From Afipia clevelandensis ATCC 49720 (GTDB lineage: Bacteria > Pseudomonadota > Alphaproteobacteria > Rhizobiales > Xanthobacteraceae), in contig NZ_KB375281.1 in the NCBI RefSeq assembly GCF_000336555.1, positions 1,926,030-1,990,029 on the forward strand: a stretch of DNA of 64,000 nt, written 5' to 3'. The first letter of the stretch is position 1. Every line of letters starts with the position of its first letter. The notes under the pieces were generated by a model. The model made no database searches. It was not told the DNA's origin and saw nothing but the letters and a program-made list of their open reading frames with translations. This document shows positions 18,761 to 28,226 of the stretch, in pieces. A program made the translations under genes and the position numbers.

Positions 18761-18834
18761 GTCATTGCGAGCGAAGCGAAGCAATCCATTCAGGAAAGCT
18801 GGATTGCTTCGTCGCTGACGCTCCTCGCAATGAC
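18761..18834. repeat. REP-like palindromic element, family A, copy 2
   Basis: The same ends and arms as the copy at 4771-4842, differing mainly in the loop and in GCTGACGCTCC versus GCTACGCTCC. It lies just beyond the ahcY stop. Confidence 0.85.
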
Positions 18835-18843
18835 GAACAGCGA

Positions 18844-20280
18844 TCAATACCGGTAGTGATCGCTCTTGTACGGGCCTTCCTGCTTCACGCCGATATAGTC
18901 GGCCTGATCCTTCTTCAGCTCGGTGAGCTTGACGCCGATCTTGGACAGGTGAAGCCGCGCGACCTTCTCGTCAAGCGACTTCGGCAGCACATAGACTTCC
19001 TTCTTGTACTTGCCGTCCTTGTTGTTGGCGAAGAGCTCGATCTGCGCCAGCGTCTGGTTGGTGAACGATGCCGACATCACGAAGGATGGATGGCCCATCG
19101 CGTTGCCGAGGTTCACGAGGCGGCCTTCCGACAGCAGGATGATGCGGTGGCCGTCCGCGAAGGTGATCTCGTCCACCTGCGGCTTGATGTTGTCCCACTT
19201 CAGGTTCTTCAGGGTCGAAACCTGAATCTCGTTGTCGAAGTGGCCGATGTTGCAGACGATGGCGCGATCCTTCATCGCGCGCATGTGCTCGATGGTGATG
19301 ATGTCCTTGTTGCCGGTGGCGGTAACGAAGATGTCGGCGCGCGGCGCGGCGTCTTCCATGGTCACGACCTCGTAGCCTTCCATCGCCGCCTGCAGCGCGC
19401 AGATCGGATCGATTTCGGACACCATCACGCGGCAACCGGCCTGGCGCAGCGACGCAGCCGAGCCCTTGCCGACGTCGCCGAAGCCCGCGACCATCGCGGT
19501 CTTGCCGCTCATCATCACGTCGGTGCCGCGGCGGATGCCGTCCACCAGCGATTCACGGCAGCCATAGAGATTGTCGAACTTCGACTTGGTGACCGAGTCG
19601 TTGACGTTGATGGCTGGCCACAGCAGCGTGCCGGCCTTCTGCATGTCGTAGAGGCGATGCACGCCCGTGGTGGTTTCTTCCGACACGCCCTTGATGCTGT
19701 CGGCGATCGCCTTGAAGTAACCCTTCGGCTTTTCCTTGAGCTGCTTCTTGAGCAGCGCGAAGAACACTTCTTCTTCCTCGGAGCCCGGCTTGTCGAGAAA
19801 CGCGGTGTCGCCCTGCTCGGCGCGCAGGCCAAGATGGACGTACATGGTGGCGTCGCCGCCGTCATCGAGGATCATGTTCGGGTGACCGCCGCCGTGCCAG
19901 TCGAACAGCTTGGCGGTGTAGTCCCAGTAATCCTTCAGCGTCTCGCCCTTCACCGCGAATACCGGAATGCCGGCAGCGGCAATCGCGGCAGCGGCGTGAT
20001 CCTGCGTCGAGTAGATGTTGCACGAGACCCATCGGATGTCGGCGCCGAGCGCTTTCAGGGTTTCGATCAGCACGCCGGTCTGAATGGTCATGTGCAGCGA
20101 GCCTGCGATGCGCGCGCCCTTCAAAGGTTGTTTGGGGCCGTATTCTTCGCGCGTGGCCATGAGGCCCGGCATTTCGGTTTCGGCGAGCGAGAGTTCCTTG
20201 CGGCCGAAGTCGGCAAGGCCGATGTCTGCGACGATGTAATCGGTGAAGCCTGCGGGGGCTTTTGCTGTGGCGGTGGTCAT
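18844..20280 (-). CDS. ahcY: Adenosylhomocysteinase
   Basis: It splits S-adenosylhomocysteine into adenosine and homocysteine, closing the methyl cycle. The 478-residue protein carries the NAD-binding [10 protein letters not shown] near residue 266, the substrate region [13 protein letters not shown] near 63, [13 protein letters not shown] near 228 and the C-terminal KSDHYRY typical of the family. ATG 20280 has AGGAAAAACC upstream. metK follows upstream on the same strand, but the 183-base gap between them is filled by a palindromic repeat, so co-transcription is uncertain. Confidence 0.97.
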   Translation of the reverse strand: MTTATAKAPAGFTDYIVADIGLADFGRKELSLAETEMPGLMATREEYGPKQPLKGARIAGSLHMTIQTGVLIETLKALGADIRWVSCNIYSTQDHAAAAIAAAGIPVFAVKGETLKDYWDYTAKLFDWHGGGHPNMILDDGGDATMYVHLGLRAEQGDTAFLDKPGSEEEEVFFALLKKQLKEKPKGYFKAIADSIKGVSEETTTGVHRLYDMQKAGTLLWPAINVNDSVTKSKFDNLYGCRESLVDGIRRGTDVMMSGKTAMVAGFGDVGKGSAASLRQAGCRVMVSEIDPICALQAAMEGYEVVTMEDAAPRADIFVTATGNKDIITIEHMRAMKDRAIVCNIGHFDNEIQVSTLKNLKWDNIKPQVDEITFADGHRIILLSEGRLVNLGNAMGHPSFVMSASFTNQTLAQIELFANNKDGKYKKEVYVLPKSLDEKVARLHLSKIGVKLTELKKDQADYIGVKQEGPYKSDHYRY

Positions 20281-20324
20281 GTGGTTTTTCCTAGTTTGTT
20301 TCGGTGCAGAGCGCTGTCGTTGCG

Positions 20325-20457
20325 CCCTCTCCCCTTGTGGGAGAGGGCAGCGCTGACGAGAGCGGCAAACTCAAATGGGTGAGGGGTTGGTCTCGTTAAT
20401 AAGACCCCTCACCCGCCCTCACTTCATTCGGGCACCCTCTCCCACAAGGGGAGAGGG
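20325..20457. repeat. Palindromic repeat family D, copy 1
   Basis: Outer arms CCCTCTCCCCTTGTGGGAGA and CCCTCTCCCACAAGGGGAGA each self-pair, and the inner GGGTGAGGGGTTGGTCTCG pairs with AGACCCCTCACCC. Related copies lie at 39222, 55962 and 59617. It fills the metK-ahcY gap. Confidence 0.8.
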
Positions 20458-20463
20458 AAACAG

Positions 20464-21657
<1,194 letters not shown>

Positions 21658-21798
21658 CAACAGTCCCTTTCAGATGGGCCGCGATCGGCCCGTTTGGATC
21701 TTCAAGCTCCGGTCGCTGACCAAAGCCCATCTTGGTGTGACGTGCTTTCATAGACCGAACCGGTATCCGCTTCGTTTGAAAACACCTTGGAATTCCTA

Positions 21799-23142
21799 TC
21801 AATCGCGACGCCGGGAGATGACATAGGATTCATCGTAAAACCAGAGCCCGTTATGCTTGCGCAAAACCTCCCTGGTGGCGTCGAGATAACGTCCGCTTTG
21901 CGTGACTTCGTCCAGGCGGTCGTCTTCGACCTGAGCGACATACACCGCCGCGTTCCATGCTGCAAAGGCCGTCGAGGTCCCGATCGGACCCGTCACCTCG
22001 TTGGGCAACGCTTCCATATCGTACCGGAAGATCGAGCGGTTATCCGCATAGGCATTAAAGTTAAGATCTCGCCCGGCGGCGCCGAGTTCGTATTTCACCG
22101 CGCGCAGCAATTCATGGCGGCTGACCGCAAAAGGATTTTCTCCCGGCCACACCGACTGCACGATCTCCATGCCGGGATCGTGGCCGTAGGAGTGAATCCC
22201 GATCAGGCGGCCGCCCGCGCGCAGCGAACGCGCCAGCGGTGCGATGATCTTCTTGGCGCGGAAATTCAGCGACGATCTGGCGCGGTAAGGCTGCGAGGCG
22301 ATCACCAGATCGAAATTGGCTTCGACACGCCCGGCGCGCGGAATCATCGCATCGAGCAGGAAGCGGTGATCCTCGCGGTAAATGACGAGAGCAATGGGCC
22401 GCTCATAGACCGGCATGCCCGAGCGCGCCGACACGCTGGCGCGCCAGTTCTCTTCCAGGAATGGCTGCAGCTCGGTGATCTGGGATTCAAAATCACCGGA
22501 GGCATTGCCGCGCAACGCAACCTCGCGCCAGATCATACCGGCAGCAGCGGTCGGCGATTTCGGCGCCAGCCACGGCGCCTCGGCGTAATTCATGTTGGTC
22601 AGGACAAAGACCGTCGCCGGATGCTCGAACAGCCGGTCCGGCACCTTCTGCAAAGTCAGCCGCACGTCCTCGAGGCTGATCTCCTTGCCCGCCATATAGA
22701 ACGGCATGTTCGGAAAGCGGCTGTGCATCGAACGCATCACCCGCGCCAACACGGTGCCGTCGCCAACGCCGGCGTCGAACACCCGCAGGGCCGGCGGGCG
22801 CGGATGAAGGCTGCCCAGTTCCAGCGCGACGCGATCCGCGATCACCCGCTTTTCCGAACAGGTGTGCACGAACAGCAGATACTTCTGCCGGTTCTCAAAG
22901 AAGCGGAAATTGCCGGTGGGGTCGCGCTTCTCGATCGGCGGCTCCGGCACGGTGATGACCGGCACGCCGTCGCCGAGGAAGGCCTGAATCCGCTCCAGCG
23001 TATCCACCGTGATGCGCTTGCCCTCGCGCAGCCGGTGCACCAGCTTGCCGTCGTTCACCGCGCGGCGGCCGAACGTCGATTCCGCCATGCCTGCCTGACG
23101 GCAGTATTCGGAAATCTGGGCCAGGAGCTGGTCGTTTTTCAT
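21799..23142 (-). CDS. HTH-like domain fused to a SAM-dependent methyltransferase
   Basis: The 447-residue protein has two parts. Residues 1-60 look like an XRE-type helix-turn-helix or Cro-like segment (AGMAESTFGRRAV, then KRITVDTLERIQAFL). Residues about 75-447 form a class I methyltransferase with motif I VFDAGVGDGTV near 125, followed by a long family-specific C-terminal half containing LVIASQPYRARSS near 280. I chose ATG 23142; an ATG 25 codons upstream is in frame but lies in an inverted repeat. metK is next downstream on the same strand, so enzyme and cofactor supply may be linked. The substrate is unknown. Confidence 0.7.
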   Translation of the reverse strand: MKNDQLLAQISEYCRQAGMAESTFGRRAVNDGKLVHRLREGKRITVDTLERIQAFLGDGVPVITVPEPPIEKRDPTGNFRFFENRQKYLLFVHTCSEKRVIADRVALELGSLHPRPPALRVFDAGVGDGTVLARVMRSMHSRFPNMPFYMAGKEISLEDVRLTLQKVPDRLFEHPATVFVLTNMNYAEAPWLAPKSPTAAAGMIWREVALRGNASGDFESQITELQPFLEENWRASVSARSGMPVYERPIALVIYREDHRFLLDAMIPRAGRVEANFDLVIASQPYRARSSLNFRAKKIIAPLARSLRAGGRLIGIHSYGHDPGMEIVQSVWPGENPFAVSRHELLRAVKYELGAAGRDLNFNAYADNRSIFRYDMEALPNEVTGPIGTSTAFAAWNAAVYVAQVEDDRLDEVTQSGRYLDATREVLRKHNGLWFYDESYVISRRRD

Positions 23143-23176
23143 CAGACCGGTGGGCAGGGTTCGGGTGGGCTGGAAA

Positions 23177-23227
23177 TTGTGGGCAGAACCGTTTTGCGTG
23201 CGGTTTCCTACCACCATCTGCCCACAA
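23177..23227. promoter_or_regulatory. Nested inverted repeat upstream of the HTH-methyltransferase gene
   Basis: TTGTGGGCAGA and TCTGCCCACAA are perfect 11-base arms 29 bases apart, and AACCG/CGGTT form an inner stem. It lies 35 bases before the chosen start and 79 bases after the upstream membrane-protein stop. It could be an operator or an attenuator-like RNA stem; there is no T-run, so a simple terminator is unlikely. Confidence 0.45.
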
Positions 23228-23306
23228 ATGAAATGCCCGTGCCTGAGTTATTTTCTCCGGACTCACAGCTTGTTTAACGAAGAAACCGGGCTGTTTTCGC
23301 CCAAAA

Positions 23307-24428
23307 TCAGCCATTGGAGGCTGTGCCTGGCTGCGCGTCCTTTGGGACGAGGCAGGCACGCAGATCGGCAACGCATCGGGCCAGTGCAGGCCATACGGTG
23401 ACAAGACCCAGCGGCCACAGCGGCGCGATCATCAGGCCCCAGTAGGAATTGTTGTCGCGGCCAACGAAGATGAAGGCTGCGACATAGCCAAACACGACCA
23501 GCATCACCCGCTGACCGAAGGCGTCCCGCCTCCCCGTCAATCCGGCCAGCGCCAGCGGCACGACGATGACGCCGACCCAGCGCGGCGCGGCTTCAAGCAG
23601 CAGATTCCATTGCGTGGTCTGCAGCACGAACGGCCAGCCGCCGATGCGCAGCCAGCTTGGCGAGGCAGGATCGGCCGCCGTCACCAGCGCATTGACGTGA
23701 TGCGCGTGCACCGCGAGCGTCGCGGCAAAGATCAGAAGTCCGAGGGCCCAGGCCGCCGCTTCTTTCCGGCAGCCATCCCTGAAGGCCATCACCATCATCG
23801 CCAGCAGATAGGCCGTAGCCAGTTCGCGGATGATCGCAGCGGCGACGCCGAGGATGACGGCGACGATCCACGCATTCGGCCTGCGCACCGCGAGCGACAG
23901 CGCGATCAGCAATCCGGCCCAGACTTCGTGCAGCGGCCAGGCCTGCGGCACGATGGCCGGAGCGATGCCGGTGGCGATGATCATCAAGGAAAATGCATAT
24001 AGGACCGGCGAAGTTACAATGGCGCGCAGCCGCCACGCCCAGGCCAGAAATGTGATGCCGGCCAGTGCGGCCAGTAATGCACGCCGCGTCATTTCCTCGG
24101 AGATCACCGCGAGCGCAACGGCCAGAACCGGCGGACGCACCACGACGAACGGACGCAGCGGATAATTGTTGTCGCGCAGTTCGCGGATCGCAACGGTGTA
24201 ATAGGATTCACCGCCCTCCACATGCGCAACGATGCGCTTGTAGAGCGCAATGTCGCCCGCATTCGGCACGTTGGCGGCATCGCCCGGCAATGTGGCGCGA
24301 TTGGCAAAGCCGATGCCGATCAGGATCACAAGCAGCGCAAGCGTGACGGCAGCAGCGCACGCGCGCCATGCGCGGCGGTGACTAAATGCAAATTGCCCTG
24401 CCTGAATCCCGGTCATCTCACGAGGCAT
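23307..24428 (-). CDS. Multi-pass integral membrane protein of unknown function
   Basis: The 373-residue protein has about nine or ten hydrophobic segments, the first at residues 22-43 and the last near 330-350. A large loop after segment 1 (residues about 44-90) contains YKRIVAHVEGGESYYTVA and RELRDNNYPLRPF, which recalls the first extracytoplasmic loop of polyprenyl-phosphate glycosyltransferases of the GT-C fold, but no catalytic motif is certain. A start four codons later (24416) is possible. It is transcribed toward the methyltransferase gene. I cannot assign a function. Confidence 0.75.
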   Translation of the reverse strand: MPREMTGIQAGQFAFSHRRAWRACAAAVTLALLVILIGIGFANRATLPGDAANVPNAGDIALYKRIVAHVEGGESYYTVAIRELRDNNYPLRPFVVVRPPVLAVALAVISEEMTRRALLAALAGITFLAWAWRLRAIVTSPVLYAFSLMIIATGIAPAIVPQAWPLHEVWAGLLIALSLAVRRPNAWIVAVILGVAAAIIRELATAYLLAMMVMAFRDGCRKEAAAWALGLLIFAATLAVHAHHVNALVTAADPASPSWLRIGGWPFVLQTTQWNLLLEAAPRWVGVIVVPLALAGLTGRRDAFGQRVMLVVFGYVAAFIFVGRDNNSYWGLMIAPLWPLGLVTVWPALARCVADLRACLVPKDAQPGTASNG

Positions 24429-24628
24429 AGGCCCGCGGCTTTAAGATTCAGTATGTGCTGAGGCACATCGCCCATCACGCCATGCCGGCGGCCTGCGCCC
24501 GTTCGACCCGCCCATTGACCGGCATCGCCGTCCTGTCATGTGATGGGACGGAAACCGGCGCGGTGATCGCGTTTCCACCTCAATCGTTGTCCATGGGTGA
24601 CGCCGTGACCAACCCAAAGCCAATCGGC

Positions 24629-25054
24629 ATGACCAGACCATCACGCATCCACATTCTCACATGCCTTTTCACATCTCTCGCGCTTCTGCTCGCGAGCGCC
24701 GCTTATGCCGCGCCGGGGACGCCATCCGGCAAATGGCTGGCGGAAGACATCGACGGCGGCGGGGTGATCGACCGGCTCCAGACCACGCTGGAAATTCACG
24801 ACGACGGCATCGTCACCGGCATGGGCGGCTGCAACCGCTATGCGGGCTCGGCGAATTTCGACAGCGCCGCGATCAAATTCCTGCCGATGGCGTCGACACG
24901 GATGGCCTGCTCCGCCGCCGCGATGAGGCAGGAAGGCAAATTCCACACGACGCTGGAGAAGATCCGTGCCTGGCGGATCGACGAGGCGCGGCGCAAGCTG
25001 ATCCTGCTCGACGGCCAGGGTTTCGAGATGATGCGCTTCAGCCGGATGGACTGA
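24629..25054 (+). CDS. Exported META-domain protein (HslJ-like)
   Basis: The 141-residue protein starts with a signal peptide (MTRPSRIHILTCLFTSLALL, then LASAAYA, residues 1-27), so the mature form is periplasmic or outer-membrane bound. The rest is a META domain: GGCNRYAGSANF near residue 68 and STRMACSAAAMRQE near 88, then a C-terminal beta region ending GQGFEMMRFSRMD. META proteins such as HslJ are linked to envelope stress and novobiocin resistance in enterics, but the biochemical role is unknown. I start at 24629 because it gives the signal peptide. A broken second copy of its 3' end lies at 26804-26962. Confidence 0.82.
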   Translation: MTRPSRIHILTCLFTSLALLLASAAYAAPGTPSGKWLAEDIDGGGVIDRLQTTLEIHDDGIVTGMGGCNRYAGSANFDSAAIKFLPMASTRMACSAAAMRQEGKFHTTLEKIRAWRIDEARRKLILLDGQGFEMMRFSRMD

Positions 25055-25062
25055 CGCAACGC

Positions 25063-25323
25063 TCACCACAGCAGCGCGCGCGCCTTCGCAAGACCAGCCC
25101 ACAGGTTGGCGAAGCCGCGGTCGCCATCGGCCCTTGCCGCCGGAGCCGGCCATACCGCCTGCCAGCGCCGCGCGAACCGCATCGTCTGACGGAACGGAAA
25201 CCCGATCGCCTGCACCAGAACAGAGACTATCTGGATGCGTGCCTCACGCCGAAGCCGGGCGGCATCCTTCTTGTGGAAATCGTAATCGATCATTTCGTCC
25301 GGAGTTTCGCGAAACTGCGACAT
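25063..25323 (-). CDS. Small hypothetical protein
   Basis: An 86-residue protein with AGGAGAAG eight bases before ATG 25323, a strong ribosome-binding site that supports expression. The N-terminal 30 residues are charged (DYDFHKKDAARLRREARIQ) and lead into a hydrophobic stretch IVSVLVQAIGFPF (residues about 33-45), perhaps a short membrane anchor or amphipathic helix. It ends 8 bases from the convergent META gene. No family is recognised. Confidence 0.6.
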   Translation of the reverse strand: MSQFRETPDEMIDYDFHKKDAARLRREARIQIVSVLVQAIGFPFRQTMRFARRWQAVWPAPAARADGDRGFANLWAGLAKARALLW

Positions 25324-25442
25324 CGTGGCTTCTCCTGCTGGCTGCTATGGTCCTAGAGTGAAGCGGTTCGCAGAACGGCGCTTTGAGACGGCCTTGATTT
25401 TTCCTTGAGATTGCAGCCCGTGCGCGGGCATGGACGGCGGCG

Positions 25443-26651
25443 ATGAAATTCAGGTTCGGGGAATGCTCACTCGATCCGGCGCGGCGGGAGCTGCGCCTCG
25501 GCGGCGCGTCAGTCACCGTCGAGCCGCAGGTCTTCGACCTGATCGAGTTTCTGATCCGGCAGCGTGATCATGTCGTCTCGCGCGACGCGCTGATCGAAAA
25601 CGTATGGCACGGACGTATCGTTTCGGAATCGACGCTGGCGACACGCATCAATGCGGCACGCAAGGCGATCGGCGACGACGGCGCGAAGCAGGAGCTGATC
25701 AAGACCATTGCCCGCAAGGGGATCCGTTTCGTCGGTGAAGTCAGCGAGCAACACGCCGAATCGCAGCCCGGCCCATCCGCGCAGCCGGTCACGAAAGCCG
25801 CAGATCCGCCGCCGCAAAACATCCGTTTCTACAAGACGCCCGATGGCGTGACCCTGCCCGTCGCCGCCACCGGCCGCGGCCCGACGCTGCTCAAGACGGC
25901 GAGCTGGATCAATCACATCGAATACGACTGGATCAGCCCGGTGTTTTCGCCGCTGTTCACGCGCCTTGCGGAAAATTTCCAGCTTGTGCGCTATGACGGA
26001 CGCGGCAACGGCCTCGCGGATCGCGAGGTGCCGGACGTTTCATTCGATGCGTTCGTGTCGGATCTGGAAACGGTGGCCGCGACCATCGACAGTCCGCGGT
26101 TCGCCCTGCTGGGCCTCTCGCAAGGCTGCGCAAGCGCCGTCGCCTATGCCGTCGCACATCCCGAACGGCTATCGCATCTCGTGCTGTACGGCGGCTATGC
26201 GGTGGGCCGCAACCGGCGGGACGATCCCGGCGATGACAAGAAGGCCCAGGCCTTTCTCGCCATGATGCGGCAGGGCTGGGGCGACGACGGTTCGGCTTTC
26301 ATGCGCGCCTTCAGCTCAATCTATCTTCCGAACGGCACGCCGGAACAGATCAAGTGGTTTGCAGATATGCAGCGGATGTCTTCTTCCGGAGACATGGCCG
26401 TGCGGCTGCGGCAGTCCTGCGACGATCTCGACGTGAGCGCACTTCTGCCCAGGATCACCGTGCCAACGCTGGTGATCCATGCCACCCGCGACAATGTGGT
26501 GCCGTTCTCGCAAGGGCGGCTGCTGGCATCTTCCATTCCCGGCGCGCGGCTGGTGACGCTCGATTCCGAAAACCATGTTCCGCTCCATGGCGAGCCGTCC
26601 TGGGAGGTGTTCGTTTCGGCAATCGAGGAGTTCGTTTCGCCCCGCGCCTAG
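25443..26651 (+). CDS. Winged-helix DNA-binding domain fused to an alpha/beta hydrolase
   Basis: The 402-residue protein combines two modules. Residues 1-100 are an OmpR/CadC-type winged helix (FDLIEFLIRQRDHVVSRDAL, then ESTLATRINAARKAIGDD and IARKGIRFVG). Residues about 125-402 are an alpha/beta hydrolase with an intact triad: S226 in GLSQG, D350 in HATRDNVVP and H378 in ENHVP. There is no transmembrane helix, so it is not CadC-like in topology. The layout suggests a one-component regulator whose sensor is, or descends from, an esterase. Nearby genes (META protein, small protein, beta-propeller) are possible targets. Confidence 0.88.
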   Translation: MKFRFGECSLDPARRELRLGGASVTVEPQVFDLIEFLIRQRDHVVSRDALIENVWHGRIVSESTLATRINAARKAIGDDGAKQELIKTIARKGIRFVGEVSEQHAESQPGPSAQPVTKAADPPPQNIRFYKTPDGVTLPVAATGRGPTLLKTASWINHIEYDWISPVFSPLFTRLAENFQLVRYDGRGNGLADREVPDVSFDAFVSDLETVAATIDSPRFALLGLSQGCASAVAYAVAHPERLSHLVLYGGYAVGRNRRDDPGDDKKAQAFLAMMRQGWGDDGSAFMRAFSSIYLPNGTPEQIKWFADMQRMSSSGDMAVRLRQSCDDLDVSALLPRITVPTLVIHATRDNVVPFSQGRLLASSIPGARLVTLDSENHVPLHGEPSWEVFVSAIEEFVSPRA

Positions 26652-26985
26652 CTGAAACGCACGTTGCTGATGTCGATGGACACCATCAGCGGATCGAGCA
26701 TGGGGCGATGGTCCGGGCCGCGTGTGTAAGCCAGCCGCTTCGACGGCAGCTTGATGCCGTCGGCTAAAATGACGTATTTCCCTCCAATCAGGCCGTTCGC
26801 TACCCCGCTGCCGTGATGAAGCAGGAAGCCAAGTTCCACACAACGCTGGAAAAGGTCCGGGCGTGGCGGATCGACGAGGCGCAGCGCAAGCTGATCCTGC
26901 TCGACCGTCAGGGCGTTGAGATGATGCGCCTCAGCCGGATGGACCAGGTTTTGTCCGTGTGATGACCGAAAGGCCGCCGCTTCGG
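26652..26985. other. Gene-remnant region between the winged-helix hydrolase and the beta-propeller gene
   Basis: The right part holds the META remnant at 26804-26962. On the left part the minus strand is open and would end ...KYVILADGIKLPSKRLAY... DPLMVSIDISNVRFS at 26648, which reads like a real protein C-terminus with no matching N-terminus. I take the whole gap to be the junction of two decayed genes on opposite strands. Confidence 0.4.
26804..26962 (+). pseudogene. 3' remnant of a second META-domain gene
   Basis: From about 26804 the plus strand reads PAAVMKQEAKFHTTLEKVRA and onward to MMRLSRMD, then a divergent tail QVLSV and TGA. This parallels the last 45 residues of the META protein at 24629-25054 with few substitutions (EKI to EKV, ARRK to AQRK, GQGFEMMRF to RQGVEMMRL). 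The signal peptide and the first half of the domain are missing, so this is a truncated duplicate. The winged-helix hydrolase and a small gene lie between the two copies. Confidence 0.82.
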
Positions 26986-27888
26986 TCAAAGCGCGGCAAG
27001 GCCCGTGACCGGTGCACCGAACGAGGCGAGAATTCGCTCGGCGCGGCCAGCGGCAGGCCCGTCGGGCAGCGGGACTTCGCGGATCTTTCCGTCGAGCGCG
27101 GAGACCCAGGCCAGACCAAGCTCCTCGTTGACACACAGGCCAATCGCCTCACAGAAACCCGAGGCCAAAATCTCAGGCCTGGCGCCGCGCTCACCCGGGC
27201 CGGGAATCGGCGCCCGGTTCAGCGTATTGCCCGCCGGCGGCGCGCCGCGATCCGTCCAGTAGAGCCGGTCGCCCTCGATATGCAGGTCGATCGGCTCCGG
27301 CAGATCGGCCCACAGAACTTCTATGTCGCTGCGTGTTTCCGCAGTCTCGCCCTTTGGCAGATCTAACTTCGCTCGCAGGATACGGCCCTGACCGCCCTTC
27401 GATGGACCCTTCTGGCTCCAGTAAACGTAACCACGCTTCGCATCCACGGCCACACCGACGCATTCCTCCGTTCCGTCATCGTCGGGGCGATTGATGACAA
27501 TGTCTTCAAGTCCCGATCCATCGACCTTGACCCGTGACACCTTGCAGCCTTCGCGATCGCCCCAATACAAAGTGCCGGAGCCGTCGCTCGCGAGTTGCTT
27601 GCCGGTCGTCACGCCGCCGGTCGGAACAATGTCAAACCTTGGCGAACCGTCCAGCCTGAGACCGTGCACGCCACCGTTTTGCCGCGAGTAGTCGCGCCCT
27701 TTCTCTCCGGGAATGTCGGGATCGACAATCGGCATCCCCATTGTGGTCCAGTAGACCGTCTCGCCCTCGACAACGATGCCGTCCGGAGCAACGCCGGTGT
27801 CATCGGTCAGATAACGCACCGAACCGTCAGCCAGATCAATTCGTGCAATCCGGCGATCCCGGATCAAGAGTGCGAGCAGAGCTTTCAT
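26986..27888 (-). CDS. Beta-propeller (YWTD/SMP-30-like) protein
   Basis: A 300-residue protein built of repeats with the pattern xLYWGDREG, YVYWSQKG and RLYWTDRG (near residues 110, 160 and 215), recalling the YWTD blades of LDL-receptor-type six-bladed propellers and the SMP-30 fold. No signal peptide is evident, so it is probably cytoplasmic. I start at ATG 27888 (MKALLALLIRDRR) with GGGG upstream, not at the longer frame. It is divergent from the ECF41 operon across a 338-base gap. A hydrolase role (gluconolactonase type) is possible but the metal ligands were not identified. Confidence 0.75.
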   Translation of the reverse strand: MKALLALLIRDRRIARIDLADGSVRYLTDDTGVAPDGIVVEGETVYWTTMGMPIVDPDIPGEKGRDYSRQNGGVHGLRLDGSPRFDIVPTGGVTTGKQLASDGSGTLYWGDREGCKVSRVKVDGSGLEDIVINRPDDDGTEECVGVAVDAKRGYVYWSQKGPSKGGQGRILRAKLDLPKGETAETRSDIEVLWADLPEPIDLHIEGDRLYWTDRGAPPAGNTLNRAPIPGPGERGARPEILASGFCEAIGLCVNEELGLAWVSALDGKIREVPLPDGPAAGRAERILASFGAPVTGLAAL

Positions 27889-28226
27889 GACATCCCCTGG
27901 CTTTCCCTGACTTTGCCGTTGCCGGCACTCATTCCGTGCCCGCCAAAGACAATACATTCTCGCCGCGTCCGCGCCGGGCACAAGGTGCATTTGCCCGGCT
28001 TGCAGGTGAATTCAGACAGCCTTCCTGCCTGATCGCGGGAACGGCTCGCTGCACGGCATCAAAAAAACTTTCAGGCCATGTCACATCCGCCCCCTGCTCC
28101 CTCGTCTTGATCGCGAAGGTGCAGAAACAGGCGGACACAGGCAGCGGAAAATCCGCCGAAAGCCAAAGCCTTTCATGCACTTCCGCCATCATCCGCCGCG
28201 CCTGCGCGGCCAAACAGGAGGTCATC
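27889..28226. other. Divergent intergenic region containing the ECF41-type promoter
   Basis: The only defined element is the promoter at 28079-28106. An open frame runs through it into the reductase gene from 27936, but the ribosome-binding site at 28215 and the family N-terminus place the start at 28227. Confidence 0.5.
28079..28106 (+). promoter_or_regulatory. ECF41-type promoter of the reductase-decarboxylase-sigma operon
   Basis: TGTCACA at 28079-28085 and CGTC at 28103-28106 are separated by 17 bases. This matches the ECF41 target consensus as I remember it (TGTCACA, 16-17 bases, CGTC). The operon ends in an ECF41 gene, so positive autoregulation is the natural reading. The leader to ATG 28227 would be about 115 bases. 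Confidence 0.75.

Noticed and set aside
18856-20382. 508-codon open frame on the plus strand
   Set aside because: It is antisense to ahcY, which has all its family motifs.
21658-21798. Possible SAM riboswitch in the metK leader
   Set aside because: Only one 6-base hairpin was found. The conserved cores of SAM-I, SAM-II or SAM/SAH types could not be recognised. A covariance-model search would decide.
21787-23277. 496-codon open frame on the plus strand
   Set aside because: It is antisense to the HTH-methyltransferase gene and has low-complexity Arg/His-rich composition.
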